The notes under the pieces are model-generated. The model was not told the origin of the DNA. It ran no database searches and saw only the letters and a program-made list of their open reading frames with translations. Shown one piece after another: positions 1 through 6,154 of a stretch of DNA of 9,955 nucleotides; the stretch's first letter is position 1, and the number at the start of each line of letters is the position of its first letter. The translations under genes and the position numbers were made by a program. Origin of the DNA: Pseudonocardiales bacterium (GTDB lineage: Bacteria; Actinomycetota; Actinomycetes; Mycobacteriales; Pseudonocardiaceae); the NCBI GenBank assembly GCA_013695005.1, contig JACDBJ010000139.1, positions 1 through 9,955 on the forward strand. The letters are read 5' to 3'.

Positions 1-780
1 GAGCTGCACCGCTGGGTCGCCCGTGACGGGCTGGAGATGAGCGGCTGGCTCTACCGGCCGGCGGGTGCACTGGGCGCGGTCCCGACGCTGCTGTGGTTCC
101 ACGGCGGGCCGGAGGCGCAGGAGCGGCCGGTGTTCAACGCGCTGCACCAGGCGCTGGTGAGCCACGGGCTCGCGGTGTTCGCGCCGAACGTGCGGGGCTC
201 GACGGGCTACGGCCGGCGCTTCACCGACTCGGACGTCCACGACCGCCGGTTCGACGCGATCACCGACGTCGCCGACGTCGTCGGGTACCTGGTGGATGCC
301 GGACTGGCCGACCCGGCCGCGATCGGCTGCGCCGGCCGTTCCTACGGCGGCTACCTGACCGTCGCCGCGCTGGTGAACTACCCGGAGCTGTTCCGGGTCG
401 GCGTCGACTTCTGCGGCATCACCGACTTCGAGACCTTCTACGCCCACACCGAGCCGTGGATCGGGGCTGCGGCGGCGAGCCGCTACGGCGACCCCTGGCT
501 GGACGTCGAGCTGCTACGCGAGCTGTCGCCGATCCACCACGCCGGGCGGATCGTCGCCCCGCTGCTCGTGGTGCACGGCGGCCAGGACACCAACGTGCCG
601 CTGATCGAGGCGGAGCAGCTCGTCGGAGCGCTGCGCGAGCGCGGCACGGCCGTGGGCTACCTGCTGCTGCCCGACGAGGGGCACGAGGTGTTGGGCACCG
701 CCAACCGCACGATCGTCGTGCGGGAGGTCGTGGACTGGGTGACCACGCACCTGCTCAGCCTGCAGGACCGCAGCGCGTGA
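1..780 (+). CDS. S9 family peptidase (prolyl oligopeptidase type), C-terminal catalytic domain, 5' partial
   Basis: The frame is open from base 1, so the gene starts upstream and only the last 259 residues are visible. They form an alpha/beta-hydrolase domain of the S9 family (dipeptidyl aminopeptidase/acylaminoacyl peptidase group), serine peptidases that release short N-terminal pieces from peptides. An oxyanion-type HGGP motif is near visible residue 34. The nucleophile Ser is in GRSYGGY (residue 114), the acid Asp in HGGQDTNVP (residue 196) and the His in DEGHEV (residue 228), so the triad is complete. The family's N-terminal beta-propeller would lie outside the window. The ATG at 37 falls inside the conserved domain and is not the true start. 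No signal peptide can be judged. A hairpin follows 57 nt after the stop. The family call is firm; substrate is unknown. Confidence 0.93.
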   Translation, partial: ELHRWVARDGLEMSGWLYRPAGALGAVPTLLWFHGGPEAQERPVFNALHQALVSHGLAVFAPNVRGSTGYGRRFTDSDVHDRRFDAITDVADVVGYLVDAGLADPAAIGCAGRSYGGYLTVAALVNYPELFRVGVDFCGITDFETFYAHTEPWIGAAAASRYGDPWLDVELLRELSPIHHAGRIVAPLLVVHGGQDTNVPLIEAEQLVGALRERGTAVGYLLLPDEGHEVLGTANRTIVVREVVDWVTTHLLSLQDRSA

Positions 781-836
781 CTCTCCAACACCCCCGCACG
801 TCGGCCAACCGCTAGCTCTCCGCGCGCCGTTTGCGA

Positions 837-866
837 TCCTCGCACCCTCCGCGGGCCGTGCGAGGA
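837..866 (+). terminator. Hairpin after the peptidase gene, probable factor-independent terminator
   Basis: TCCTCGCAC (837-845) pairs perfectly with GTGCGAGGA (858-866) around a 12-nt loop, starting 57 nt after the peptidase stop. There is no T tract, which is common for actinobacterial hairpin terminators. The function is inferred from position and stem strength. Confidence 0.5.
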
Positions 867-919
867 CCACATTTGGCGCGCGGCGACAGGTGGCCGAGAC
901 TGAAGTGGGCTCCCGGAGA

Positions 920-1002
920 CGCCAGTACGTCGTCCAGCCCGGCGACACCGCGAGCAGCATCAAGCCGGGCAGAAGCTGATCATTCCCGACAACCCGCACT
1001 GA
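920..1002 (+). pseudogene. LysM-domain remnant
   Basis: Between the peptidase and the AraC gene, frame 2 reads RQYVVQPGDTASSI (920-961), the classic start of a LysM peptidoglycan-binding repeat. After IKPG the frame runs into a stop at 977-979. One base back, 970-1002 reads QKLIIPDNPH and a stop, which is the classic LysM end (normally PGQKLIIP). So both ends of a LysM motif are present, about 25-30 middle residues are missing, and one base is lost near 970. No upstream coding sequence in the same frame resembles a protein. I read it as the decayed 3' end of a LysM protein gene. LysM assignment rests on motif recognition only. Confidence 0.6.
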
Positions 1003-1029
1003 CCCAACAGGACTGTCTCACCGTCCAAC

Positions 1030-1035
1030 TAGGGT
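1030..1035 (+). promoter_or_regulatory. -10 element of the AraC-family gene (leaderless)
   Basis: TAGGGT fits the actinobacterial TANNNT -10 consensus and is followed by exactly 7 nt before the ATG at 1043. Transcription would then start at or next to the start codon. No Shine-Dalgarno sequence is present, which supports a leaderless mRNA. No clear -35 box is seen. Confidence 0.55.
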
Positions 1036-1042
1036 CGGCTTC

Positions 1043-1852
1043 ATGTACCTCGGAGTCCCGCCCTCCTCGCCTGCGCTGGCGCCGTTCGTGGAGTCGCTCT
1101 GGTACTTCGAGAGCGCCCAGCCACCGGGCCGGGAGCTCGTGCTGCCGAGCGGCGCGATGCAGCTGCTGGTCAACCTGCACGCCGACGAGCTGCGGACCCA
1201 CGAGGGCGCCGAGGTCCGGCGGCTGTCCGGGGCGGCGTTGCAGGGCGCCCGATCCACCGCCGGCATGATCGACACCGCCCAGCAGCGGTCGATCGTCGGC
1301 GTGGCCTTCAAGCCCGGCGGCGCGCACCCGTTCACCGCGATCTCCCCGTCCGCCATCGCGGAGAATCTCGTCGAGCTCGACGTCCTGTGGGGTCGCGACG
1401 GCGCGGTGCTCCGCGACCGGCTGCTGTCCGCCGGCACCCCGCGCCGGGTCTTGCGCACGCTCGAACACGCCCTGCTCAGCCGAATGGTGGAGCCGTCGCG
1501 GCCGGACCCGACGATCGCGTTCGCGCTGGCGGCCTTCGAGCACGGCGCCGGCGTGGCGGCGGTGGCCGACAAGCTCGGCATGACCTCGAAACGGTTCGGA
1601 CGGCGGTTCGCCGACCAGGTGGGGCTCAGCCCGAAGCGGTTCTCCCGGGTACGGCGGTTACAGCGCCTGCTCGGGTCGGTCAACTCCGGCCGCGAAACCG
1701 ACTGGGCGCAGCTGGCGGTCGAGTGCGGCTACTACGACCAGTCGCACTTGATCCACGAGTTCCGCGCGCTGACCGGGCTGTGCCCGACGCAGTACCGGCC
1801 GCGGTCGAGGTGGGAACACAACCACGTGCCGCTGGCCGCCTCGGCGGCGTGA
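1043..1852 (+). CDS. AraC/XylS-family transcriptional regulator
   Basis: A 269-residue protein. The N-terminal half (about 1-150) resembles the DUF6597-type sensor domain common in actinobacterial AraC proteins, with the LPSGAMQLLVNL motif at 34-45 and GVAFKPGGAHPF at 86-97. The C-terminal part (about 160-255) is a two-helix-turn-helix AraC DNA-binding domain: first HTH around VAAVADKLGMTSKRFGRRF (171-189), second around LAVECGYYDQSHLIHEFR (224-241), ending GLCPTQYR (245-252). The ATG at 1043 is set by the leaderless promoter just upstream. The VOC gene begins 63 nt downstream on the same strand. Such regulator/VOC neighbours are frequent in actinobacteria, so it probably controls that gene and perhaps itself; the ligand is unknown. 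Two in-frame TGA codons end the gene, within a 9-bp tandem repeat (1851-1868). Confidence 0.92.
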   Translation: MYLGVPPSSPALAPFVESLWYFESAQPPGRELVLPSGAMQLLVNLHADELRTHEGAEVRRLSGAALQGARSTAGMIDTAQQRSIVGVAFKPGGAHPFTAISPSAIAENLVELDVLWGRDGAVLRDRLLSAGTPRRVLRTLEHALLSRMVEPSRPDPTIAFALAAFEHGAGVAAVADKLGMTSKRFGRRFADQVGLSPKRFSRVRRLQRLLGSVNSGRETDWAQLAVECGYYDQSHLIHEFRALTGLCPTQYRPRSRWEHNHVPLAASAA

Positions 1853-1915
1853 GCGGCGTGAGCGGCGTCCATTTTCTCCAAGCCATCGGTGGTGCATCTC
1901 GCGCACGATGGCGGC

Positions 1916-2305
1916 ATGTCCACGATTAACACCATGTACCCGCGCCTCGTCGTCTCCGACGGGGCCAAGGCGATCGACTTCTACGTCGCAGCGCTCGGCG
2001 CCAAGCAGGGGGAGCGGCACGTCGGCGACAACGACAAGATCGTGCACGCGGAGCTGACGATCGGCGACGGCATCACCATCGCGCTCAAGGACGAGGGCGA
2101 CGGCGACCCCGCGCCGACCTCGCTCGGCGGCTCCCCCGTGATCCTGGCACTCGACGTCGACGACGCCGATGCTCTCGGCGAAGCCATGGTCGCGGCCGGG
2201 GCCACCGTCATCTACCCAATCCAGGACTGGGACTACGGCAGCCGCGGCGGCCGGCTGGCCGACCCGTTCGGGCACCTCTGGATGATCTCTCAGCCGCTGA
2301 GCTGA
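1916..2305 (+). CDS. VOC superfamily (glyoxalase/PhnB-like) protein
   Basis: A 129-residue protein of the vicinal-oxygen-chelate superfamily, small metal-binding enzymes or resistance proteins built of two beta-alpha-beta-beta-beta modules. The first module starts MYPRLVVSDGAKAIDFYVAALGA (residues 7-29, typical) with a candidate metal His in IVHAEL (residue 44). The second ends with GGRLADPFGHLW (residues 111-122), the hallmark PhnB-like C-terminal motif with His 120. I chose the ATG at 1916 over an in-frame upstream GTG at 1889 because family proteins start just before the first beta strand. No Shine-Dalgarno sequence is evident; a CACGAT hexamer 6 nt upstream may give a leaderless transcript. 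It is probably regulated by the upstream AraC protein. The reaction cannot be named from sequence; PhnB-like proteins are mostly uncharacterised. Confidence 0.9.
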   Translation: MSTINTMYPRLVVSDGAKAIDFYVAALGAKQGERHVGDNDKIVHAELTIGDGITIALKDEGDGDPAPTSLGGSPVILALDVDDADALGEAMVAAGATVIYPIQDWDYGSRGGRLADPFGHLWMISQPLS

Positions 2306-2327
2306 CGCCCGGCCGAAGGCGCCCAGC

Positions 2328-2333
2328 TAGACT
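2328..2333 (+). promoter_or_regulatory. -10 element upstream of the alternative-oxidase-like gene
   Basis: TAGACT matches TANNNT and lies 66 nt upstream of the ATG at 2400, giving a leader of about 60 nt that contains the GGGAGG ribosome-binding site. No -35 box is clear. Confidence 0.4.
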
Positions 2334-2399
2334 CCATGCGAACCGCTCCGGTCCCCGGCGGCCAGCCAGAACGTTGTGGCACGCGGGAGGACGGCGAAC

Positions 2400-3098
2400 A
2401 TGCCTAGCGGTGAGGTAGAGGTCGAGACCGGGTCGGGGCAGCCGCCGAAGCTGACCCACGACGAGCTGCGTCAGGCCCAGGCGAGGACGCTGGAATCGCC
2501 GCGCCGGCGGTACGGAATCGCCGCCCGGGCGTTGTTCGTCATGCTCGATGTGCTGTACGGCAAGCGCCGCAAGCTGGGCAAGTTCAAGATTCTGGAGCTG
2601 GTGGCCAGGGTCCCGTACCAGGCCTGGGAGCAGGTCGCCTTCGTCGCGATCACGCATGTGCACGAGAAGACCGGGATGACACGACGCATCCAGGAGCGTG
2701 TCGCCCAGGCCCGCGCGCAGCAGGACAACGAGCTGTGGCACCTCCTGATCATCGAGGAGCTTCTCGCCGACTCCGGCCAACCCCAGCCGCGGATCAGGTT
2801 CTACTGGCTCCCACAGATCATCGCGTTCTTCTACTACCACCTGTCCTGGCTGCTGTTCGTGATCCGCCCGGCCTGGTCATATCGCCTCAACGCCGACTTC
2901 GAGGACCACGCCGAGCACGAGTACATGACCTTGGTCAGCGAACATCCGGAGTGGGAGACCACGCCGTTCACGTCGGAGTTCGCGGACGACTACGGCCACT
3001 TCGACTCGCTAGCCGACTTGTTCCGCCAGATCGGTCACGACGAACGAGTACACAAGGAGGAGAGCGAGGCACAGATGCGCGAGCCCCGTTTCAGCTAG
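2400..3098 (+). CDS. Alternative-oxidase-like di-iron membrane protein
   Basis: A 232-residue protein resembling the alternative oxidase (AOX) family, interfacial membrane di-iron enzymes that oxidise quinol and reduce oxygen to water without pumping protons. The ligand pattern is recognisable: Glu 66 in LELVARVP (plant LETVAxVP), Glu 111 and His 114 in DNELWH (family NERMH), acidic residues in FEDHAEHEY (167-175), and Glu 215 and His 218 in DERVH (family DExxH). A hydrophobic stretch at about 136-158 (WLPQIIAFFYYHLSWLLF...) fits the membrane-associated helical region. The protein is shorter than plant AOX but has the whole core. The start at ATG 2400 is supported by GGGAGG nine bases upstream; a GTG at 2376 is in frame but lacks such support. 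It stands alone, with no other respiratory genes nearby, and converges on the next gene. The family is likely; quinol oxidase activity is inferred. Confidence 0.75.
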   Translation: MPSGEVEVETGSGQPPKLTHDELRQAQARTLESPRRRYGIAARALFVMLDVLYGKRRKLGKFKILELVARVPYQAWEQVAFVAITHVHEKTGMTRRIQERVAQARAQQDNELWHLLIIEELLADSGQPQPRIRFYWLPQIIAFFYYHLSWLLFVIRPAWSYRLNADFEDHAEHEYMTLVSEHPEWETTPFTSEFADDYGHFDSLADLFRQIGHDERVHKEESEAQMREPRFS

Positions 3099-3280
3099 CC
3101 GGCAGCAGCCGGTGTCGCGGTGACGCCGATGCAGACGCATCCCCGATCGAATCCGCCCTCGGCCGTCGCCGAGCAATACCTGATCCCGATGTGGTCGTGG
3201 GCGTCCTGCGCATGTGAACACACCGCACAGGTGACCTCGGTCGAGTCGCTCGGTGCTACAACGATCACGTTGGTCGACAT
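3095..3280 (-). CDS. Small Cys/His-rich protein with RGCVC motif (putative metal-binding)
   Basis: A 61-residue protein. After a hydrophilic N-terminus it has CAVCSH (Cys 18, Cys 21, His 23), HDH (28-30), IRYCSATA (Cys 36) and DRGCVC (Cys 48, Cys 50). Small actinobacterial proteins of unknown function with the same C-x2-C-x-H...HD...RxC.AT...RGCxC layout exist, so this is a real gene and not a shadow. The residues suggest a zinc-ribbon-like metal site, an inference. The start is supported by GGGGAG nine bases and AAGG three bases upstream of the ATG on the minus strand. Its TAG stop overlaps the TAG stop of the convergent oxidase-like gene in the palindrome CTAG (3095-3098). No signal peptide or membrane segment is seen. 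Function is unknown. Confidence 0.72.
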   Translation of the reverse strand: MSTNVIVVAPSDSTEVTCAVCSHAQDAHDHIGIRYCSATAEGGFDRGCVCIGVTATPAAAG

Positions 3281-3353
3281 CGTCCTTGGCTCCCCATCTG
3301 AATGGCCGTGCCCGGATCAGTCGCTCGTCACCGACCGAGGCTTAGGGAGCTGG

Positions 3354-3374
3354 CCCGGCGCCCGGCGCCCGGCG
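3354..3374. repeat. Three tandem copies of a 7-bp GC repeat
   Basis: CCCGGCG occurs at 3354-3360, 3361-3367 and 3368-3374. The sequence is partly self-complementary. No function can be assigned. Confidence 0.7.
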
Positions 3375-3473
3375 CCTGCGTACTGAGATGTGCCAGCAGG
3401 CGCCGACTAGCCAGAGCCATCCGAGCCGCCTGGGGTAGCACCTGATGGCGCACCGGGGTCTCGGGCAAACCAT

Positions 3474-3490
3474 GTCGCGTGATCCGCGAC
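3474..3490. promoter_or_regulatory. Palindrome, candidate operator upstream of the cupin gene
   Basis: GTCGCG (3474-3479) and CGCGAC (3485-3490) form a perfect 6-bp dyad with a 5-bp centre, a size typical of dimeric repressor sites. It lies about 40 bp upstream of the proposed -10. A second, looser pair, GGGACC (3508-3513) and GGTCCC (3541-3546), brackets the -10. Operator function is inferred from form and position only. Confidence 0.3.
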
Positions 3491-3528
3491 CTGCGACCAC
3501 TGTAGCTGGGACCGTAAGGCCGGGTGGC

Positions 3529-3534
3529 TACCGT
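3529..3534 (+). promoter_or_regulatory. -10 element of the cupin gene
   Basis: TACCGT matches TANNNT and would start transcription near 3541, giving a leader of about 26 nt that includes the GAAAGG ribosome-binding site. The same TACCGTGTC string is found at the alpha-hydroxy-acid dehydrogenase promoter (4922). Confidence 0.4.
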
Positions 3535-3566
3535 GTCGGTGGTCCCGGGGTCGGAAAGGTGCACTG

Positions 3567-3899
3567 ATGGAGAAGTCGTCGCTCACCGCTCTGGCCCGCG
3601 AGCAGCTGAAGATCGCGCGGCAGGCGTCCAGCGGTCGCAGCGCGCACACCGTGTACGGCGGCCATGAACATCGGCTGCGCCAAACCGTGATCGCGCTGGC
3701 CGCCGGCCACAGCATGGCCGAGCACGACAGCCCCGGGGAATCCACGGTGCACGTGCTGCACGGGCGGGTTCTCCTCATCGCTGCGGACGTCAGCTGGGAA
3801 GGCTCTCCCGGAGACCTGATCATCGTGCCCGGCACCCGGCACGCTCTCGAAGCGCTCGAGGACTCCGTGGTGCTGCTCACCGTCGCCAAGCGCGGCTGA
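3567..3899 (+). CDS. Small single-domain cupin protein
   Basis: A 110-residue protein that is essentially one cupin beta-barrel. Motif 1 is G47...H53...E58...G66 (within GHSMAEHDSPGES and VHVLHG); it has one His where many cupins have HxH. Motif 2 is GDLIIVPGTRH (G82, P88, G89, H92). Metal binding through His 53, Glu 58 and His 92 is therefore possible but the set is reduced. The N-terminal 40 residues are a basic helix. The ATG is preceded by GAAAGG at good spacing. The gene converges on the NmrA-like oxidoreductase 66 bp downstream. Small cupins of this kind are often ligand sensors or small-molecule enzymes; nothing here tells which. Confidence 0.87.
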   Translation: MEKSSLTALAREQLKIARQASSGRSAHTVYGGHEHRLRQTVIALAAGHSMAEHDSPGESTVHVLHGRVLLIAADVSWEGSPGDLIIVPGTRHALEALEDSVVLLTVAKRG

Positions 3900-3908
3900 C
3901 CCTCATAA

Positions 3909-3957
3909 TGGTGGCGCGCTCGCGATGCCGATGGAGATCTACATCCTGGTGGCGCGC
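3909..3957. repeat. 11-bp direct repeat between convergent genes
   Basis: TGGTGGCGCGC occurs at 3909-3919 and again at 3947-3957, in the 66-bp gap between the cupin stop and the stop of the minus-strand oxidoreductase. The second copy continues into a GC palindrome (GGCGCGCC). The gap may terminate both transcripts, but no strong hairpin with a T tract is seen. Confidence 0.55.
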
Positions 3958-3965
3958 CGGCGCCC

Positions 3966-4814
3966 CTAGCGGGTCAGCAGCTCGGTGAGCGAGGTCGCAG
4001 GGTGCCCGGTGAGCCGAGGGACGTCGTCGGTGACGCCCGCGAGCTCGCCATTGGCGATGGCGGTGTACGTGCTGACCCAGGCGTCGAGCTGCCACTGCGG
4101 CGCTCCGGTGGACGCGCGGGAGGCGTAGGCCTCCTCGACGGTCTCGGGCTGGTACCGCACCTCCCGGCCGGTGTGGCGGGTCAGCTCGGCGGCCGCTTCG
4201 TCGAGGCTGATCGCCTCCGGTCCGGTCAGGGTGTAGACGGCGCTCTCGTGCCGGGCCGGGTCGAGCAGCACCGCCGTGGCGACGTCTGCGATGTCGTCCT
4301 GGGCCACGGCGGCGAGGCGGCCGTCGCCGGCGGGTCCGCGGATTACCCCATCCTCGCCGATGAGCATCGGCACGAAGTCGAGATAGATGTTGTCGCGCAG
4401 CATCGTCGTGGCCATGCCGTTGGCGCGTAGGTACTCCTCGGTGGCCCAGTGGTCGCGACCCAGCGTGAAGGTGGTGTCGGGCGCGGCGCCGGAAAAGGAG
4501 ATGTAGACCAGCCGTCGCACGCCGGCGTCGACCGCAGCGTCGATGAACGCCTTGTGCACGTCAACCCTGTGCTCGTTCTCCTCAGCGGAGACCATCAGGA
4601 CCGTTTCGATGCCGGTCAGCGCGGTACGGACCGCGTCGGTGTCGTCATACGACGCCTCGGCGAGCCGCGCGCCGGGAAGCTGCGGTGCCCGGCTGGGGTC
4701 GCGCACGAGCAGGCGCTGCGCGGCGCCGGCATCGGCGAGACGGCGGGCGATGCGCACTCCGAGCCGCCCGGTCGACCCGGTGATCGCCAGTGCGCCCCCG
4801 GCGCCGTCAGCCAT
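3966..4814 (-). CDS. NmrA-like / atypical SDR family NAD(P)-binding oxidoreductase
   Basis: A 282-residue protein with an N-terminal Rossmann fold: TGSTGRLG (12-19) is the glycine-rich NAD(P) motif of atypical short-chain dehydrogenases of the NmrA/quinone-oxidoreductase-2 type. LVRDPSRAPQL follows beta strand 2 and VYISFSGA lies at strand 5. The usual SDR Tyr-x3-Lys is not obvious, as in NmrA-like proteins. Family members are redox sensors or quinone reductases; the substrate here is unknown. The frame is open far upstream to 5252, but ATG 4814 is preceded by AGGAGG five bases away, and the family's conserved start follows immediately. A TACCCT -10 lies 52 nt further up. It is divergent from the FMN dehydrogenase gene with 119 bp between starts, so the two may be co-regulated. 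Confidence 0.9.
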   Translation of the reverse strand: MADGAGGALAITGSTGRLGVRIARRLADAGAAQRLLVRDPSRAPQLPGARLAEASYDDTDAVRTALTGIETVLMVSAEENEHRVDVHKAFIDAAVDAGVRRLVYISFSGAAPDTTFTLGRDHWATEEYLRANGMATTMLRDNIYLDFVPMLIGEDGVIRGPAGDGRLAAVAQDDIADVATAVLLDPARHESAVYTLTGPEAISLDEAAAELTRHTGREVRYQPETVEEAYASRASTGAPQWQLDAWVSTYTAIANGELAGVTDDVPRLTGHPATSLTELLTR

Positions 4815-4866
4815 CAGGTCCTCCTCGCCCGCATCCGCGCGGGCTGAGCCCACGGCGACCACCTGG

Positions 4867-4872
4867 AGGGTA
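4867..4872 (-). promoter_or_regulatory. -10 element of the NmrA-like oxidoreductase gene
   Basis: On the minus strand TACCCT (complement of 4867-4872) matches TANNNT. It would give a leader of about 46 nt ending in the AGGAGG site before ATG 4814. It lies back to back with the plus-strand promoter at 4922. Confidence 0.4.
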
Positions 4873-4921
4873 GTTGCGCAGTACCCGCCGGGTAGACCCA
4901 GCGGCGGCGAGCGGGTCTGCC

Positions 4922-4927
4922 TACCGT
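4922..4927 (+). promoter_or_regulatory. -10 element of the alpha-hydroxy-acid dehydrogenase gene (leaderless)
   Basis: TACCGT is followed after 6 nt by GTG 4934, placing the predicted transcription start at or beside the GTG. There is no Shine-Dalgarno sequence. This decides the start over the in-frame upstream candidate at 4874. Confidence 0.5.
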
Positions 4928-4933
4928 GTCCGG

Positions 4934-6154
4934 GTGCCTCCGGATCGGCGCCGGTTCCCTCGTCCGGCCGAGCTGCGCGCGCTGCTGCGGCCGCGTCCGT
5001 TCGTCTGGAACGCCACCGAGCGCCGGCTGGCCAGGGCGACCAGCATCGCCGACCTGCGCTCGATCGCCCGCCGCCGCACTCCGCGTGCGGTGTTCGACTA
5101 CACCGACGGCGCGGCCGAGGGGGAGCTGAGCCTGCGCCGCGCCCGGGAGGCGTTCGCCAGGCTGGAGTTCCGGCCGTCGGCGTTGAACGATGTGTCCGAT
5201 GTGGACACCGGACGCGCGATCCTCGGCAAGCGGTCCGCGCTCCCGTTCGCACTGGCCCCCACCGGGTTCACCCGCATGATGCATCACGAGGGTGAGCGCG
5301 CGGTGGTGTCCGTCGCCGCCCAGGCGGGCATCCCGTACGCGCTGTCGACGGTCGGCACGACGACGATCGAGGATCTCGCGGCGGCCGCCCCTGACGCGCG
5401 GAAGTGGTTCCAGCTCTACCTGTGGCGCGACCGGGCGCCCGCCAAGGACCTGCTTGCCCGTGCCGCGGACGCCGGCTTCGACACGCTGATGCTGACCGTC
5501 GACACCCCCGTCGGGGGCGCCCGGCTGCGCGACGTGCGCAACGGGCTCACGATCCCGCCGGCACTCTCGCTGCGGACCTTCCTCGACGGCGCGCTGCACC
5601 CGCACTGGTGGATCAACCTGCTGACGACCGAACCGCTGACCTTCGCCAGCCTCGTGAGCACCGACGGCACCGTCGCGGATCTGATCAACCGCGTTTTCGA
5701 CCCGAGCCTCACCATGGACGACCTGGACTGGGTCCGGGCAACGTGGACCGGCTCGCTGGTCGTGAAAGGCATCCAGAGCGTGACCGACGCGCGCCGGGTC
5801 GTCGATGCCGGCGCGGACGCGGTGCTGCTGTCCAACCACGGCGGCCGGCAGCTCGACCGGGCACCGGTGCCGCTCGAGCTGCTTCCGGAGGTGGTCGACG
5901 CGGTCGGTGACCGGACCGAGATTCTGGTGGACACCGGGATCACCAACGGCGCTGACATCGTCGCCGCGGTCGCGCTCGGCGCCCGCGCGGCGCTGGTGGG
6001 CCGCGCGTACCTCTACGGCCTGATGGCCGGTGGCCGCGCGGGTGTCGCCAAGGCTGTCGAGCTGCTGGCTGCCGACGTCGTGCGCACCATGCAGCTGCTC
6101 GGTGTCACCAGCGTCGACCAACTGCGGCCGGACCACGTCCGGTTGAGGACCTGA
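4934..6154 (+). CDS. FMN-dependent alpha-hydroxy-acid dehydrogenase (L-lactate dehydrogenase/glycolate oxidase family)
   Basis: A 406-residue TIM-barrel flavoenzyme that oxidises L-2-hydroxy acids to 2-oxo acids. Recognisable elements: FDYTDGAAEGE with Tyr 56 (the active-site Tyr region), APTGF at 108-112 near FMN, QLYLWRD with Tyr 162, LTVDTPV around 187-193, VVKGI with Lys 278, SNHGGRQLD with the catalytic base His 302 and Arg 305, and the phosphate-binding end LVDTGITNGADIVAAVALGA...VGRAYLYG. All main catalytic residues appear intact and the length is normal. The start is taken as GTG 4934 because of the leaderless promoter. It is transcribed away from the NmrA-like gene; a 56-nt gap precedes the next gene. 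L-lactate is the commonest substrate of actinobacterial relatives, but the substrate cannot be fixed here. No mycofactocin genes are nearby. Confidence 0.9.
   Translation: MPPDRRRFPRPAELRALLRPRPFVWNATERRLARATSIADLRSIARRRTPRAVFDYTDGAAEGELSLRRAREAFARLEFRPSALNDVSDVDTGRAILGKRSALPFALAPTGFTRMMHHEGERAVVSVAAQAGIPYALSTVGTTTIEDLAAAAPDARKWFQLYLWRDRAPAKDLLARAADAGFDTLMLTVDTPVGGARLRDVRNGLTIPPALSLRTFLDGALHPHWWINLLTTEPLTFASLVSTDGTVADLINRVFDPSLTMDDLDWVRATWTGSLVVKGIQSVTDARRVVDAGADAVLLSNHGGRQLDRAPVPLELLPEVVDAVGDRTEILVDTGITNGADIVAAVALGARAALVGRAYLYGLMAGGRAGVAKAVELLAADVVRTMQLLGVTSVDQLRPDHVRLRT

Larger units (their letters stand above)
3281..3566. other. Divergent intergenic region between the Cys/His-rich protein and the cupin gene
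   Basis: This 286-bp gap serves two divergent genes. It holds a 7-bp unit CCCGGCG repeated three times (3354-3374), a palindrome (3474-3490) and a likely -10 for the cupin gene (3529-3534). I see no convincing coding frame and no RNA gene. No clear promoter for the minus-strand gene was found. Confidence 0.5.

Noticed and set aside
3924..3968. A 14-codon frame (MPMEIYILVARRRP) between the convergent genes
   Set aside because: No ribosome-binding site, no family resemblance, and it spans the direct repeat; too little to support a gene.
4815..5252. N-terminal extension of the NmrA-like oxidoreductase frame up to 5252
   Set aside because: AGGAGG five bases before ATG 4814 and the conserved Rossmann start there fix the start; the extension overlaps the divergent dehydrogenase gene and is not protein-like.
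4934..6154. A mycofactocin cluster around the alpha-hydroxy-acid dehydrogenase
   Set aside because: The MftD protein belongs to the same superfamily, but no mycofactocin precursor, radical SAM or other partner gene is present.
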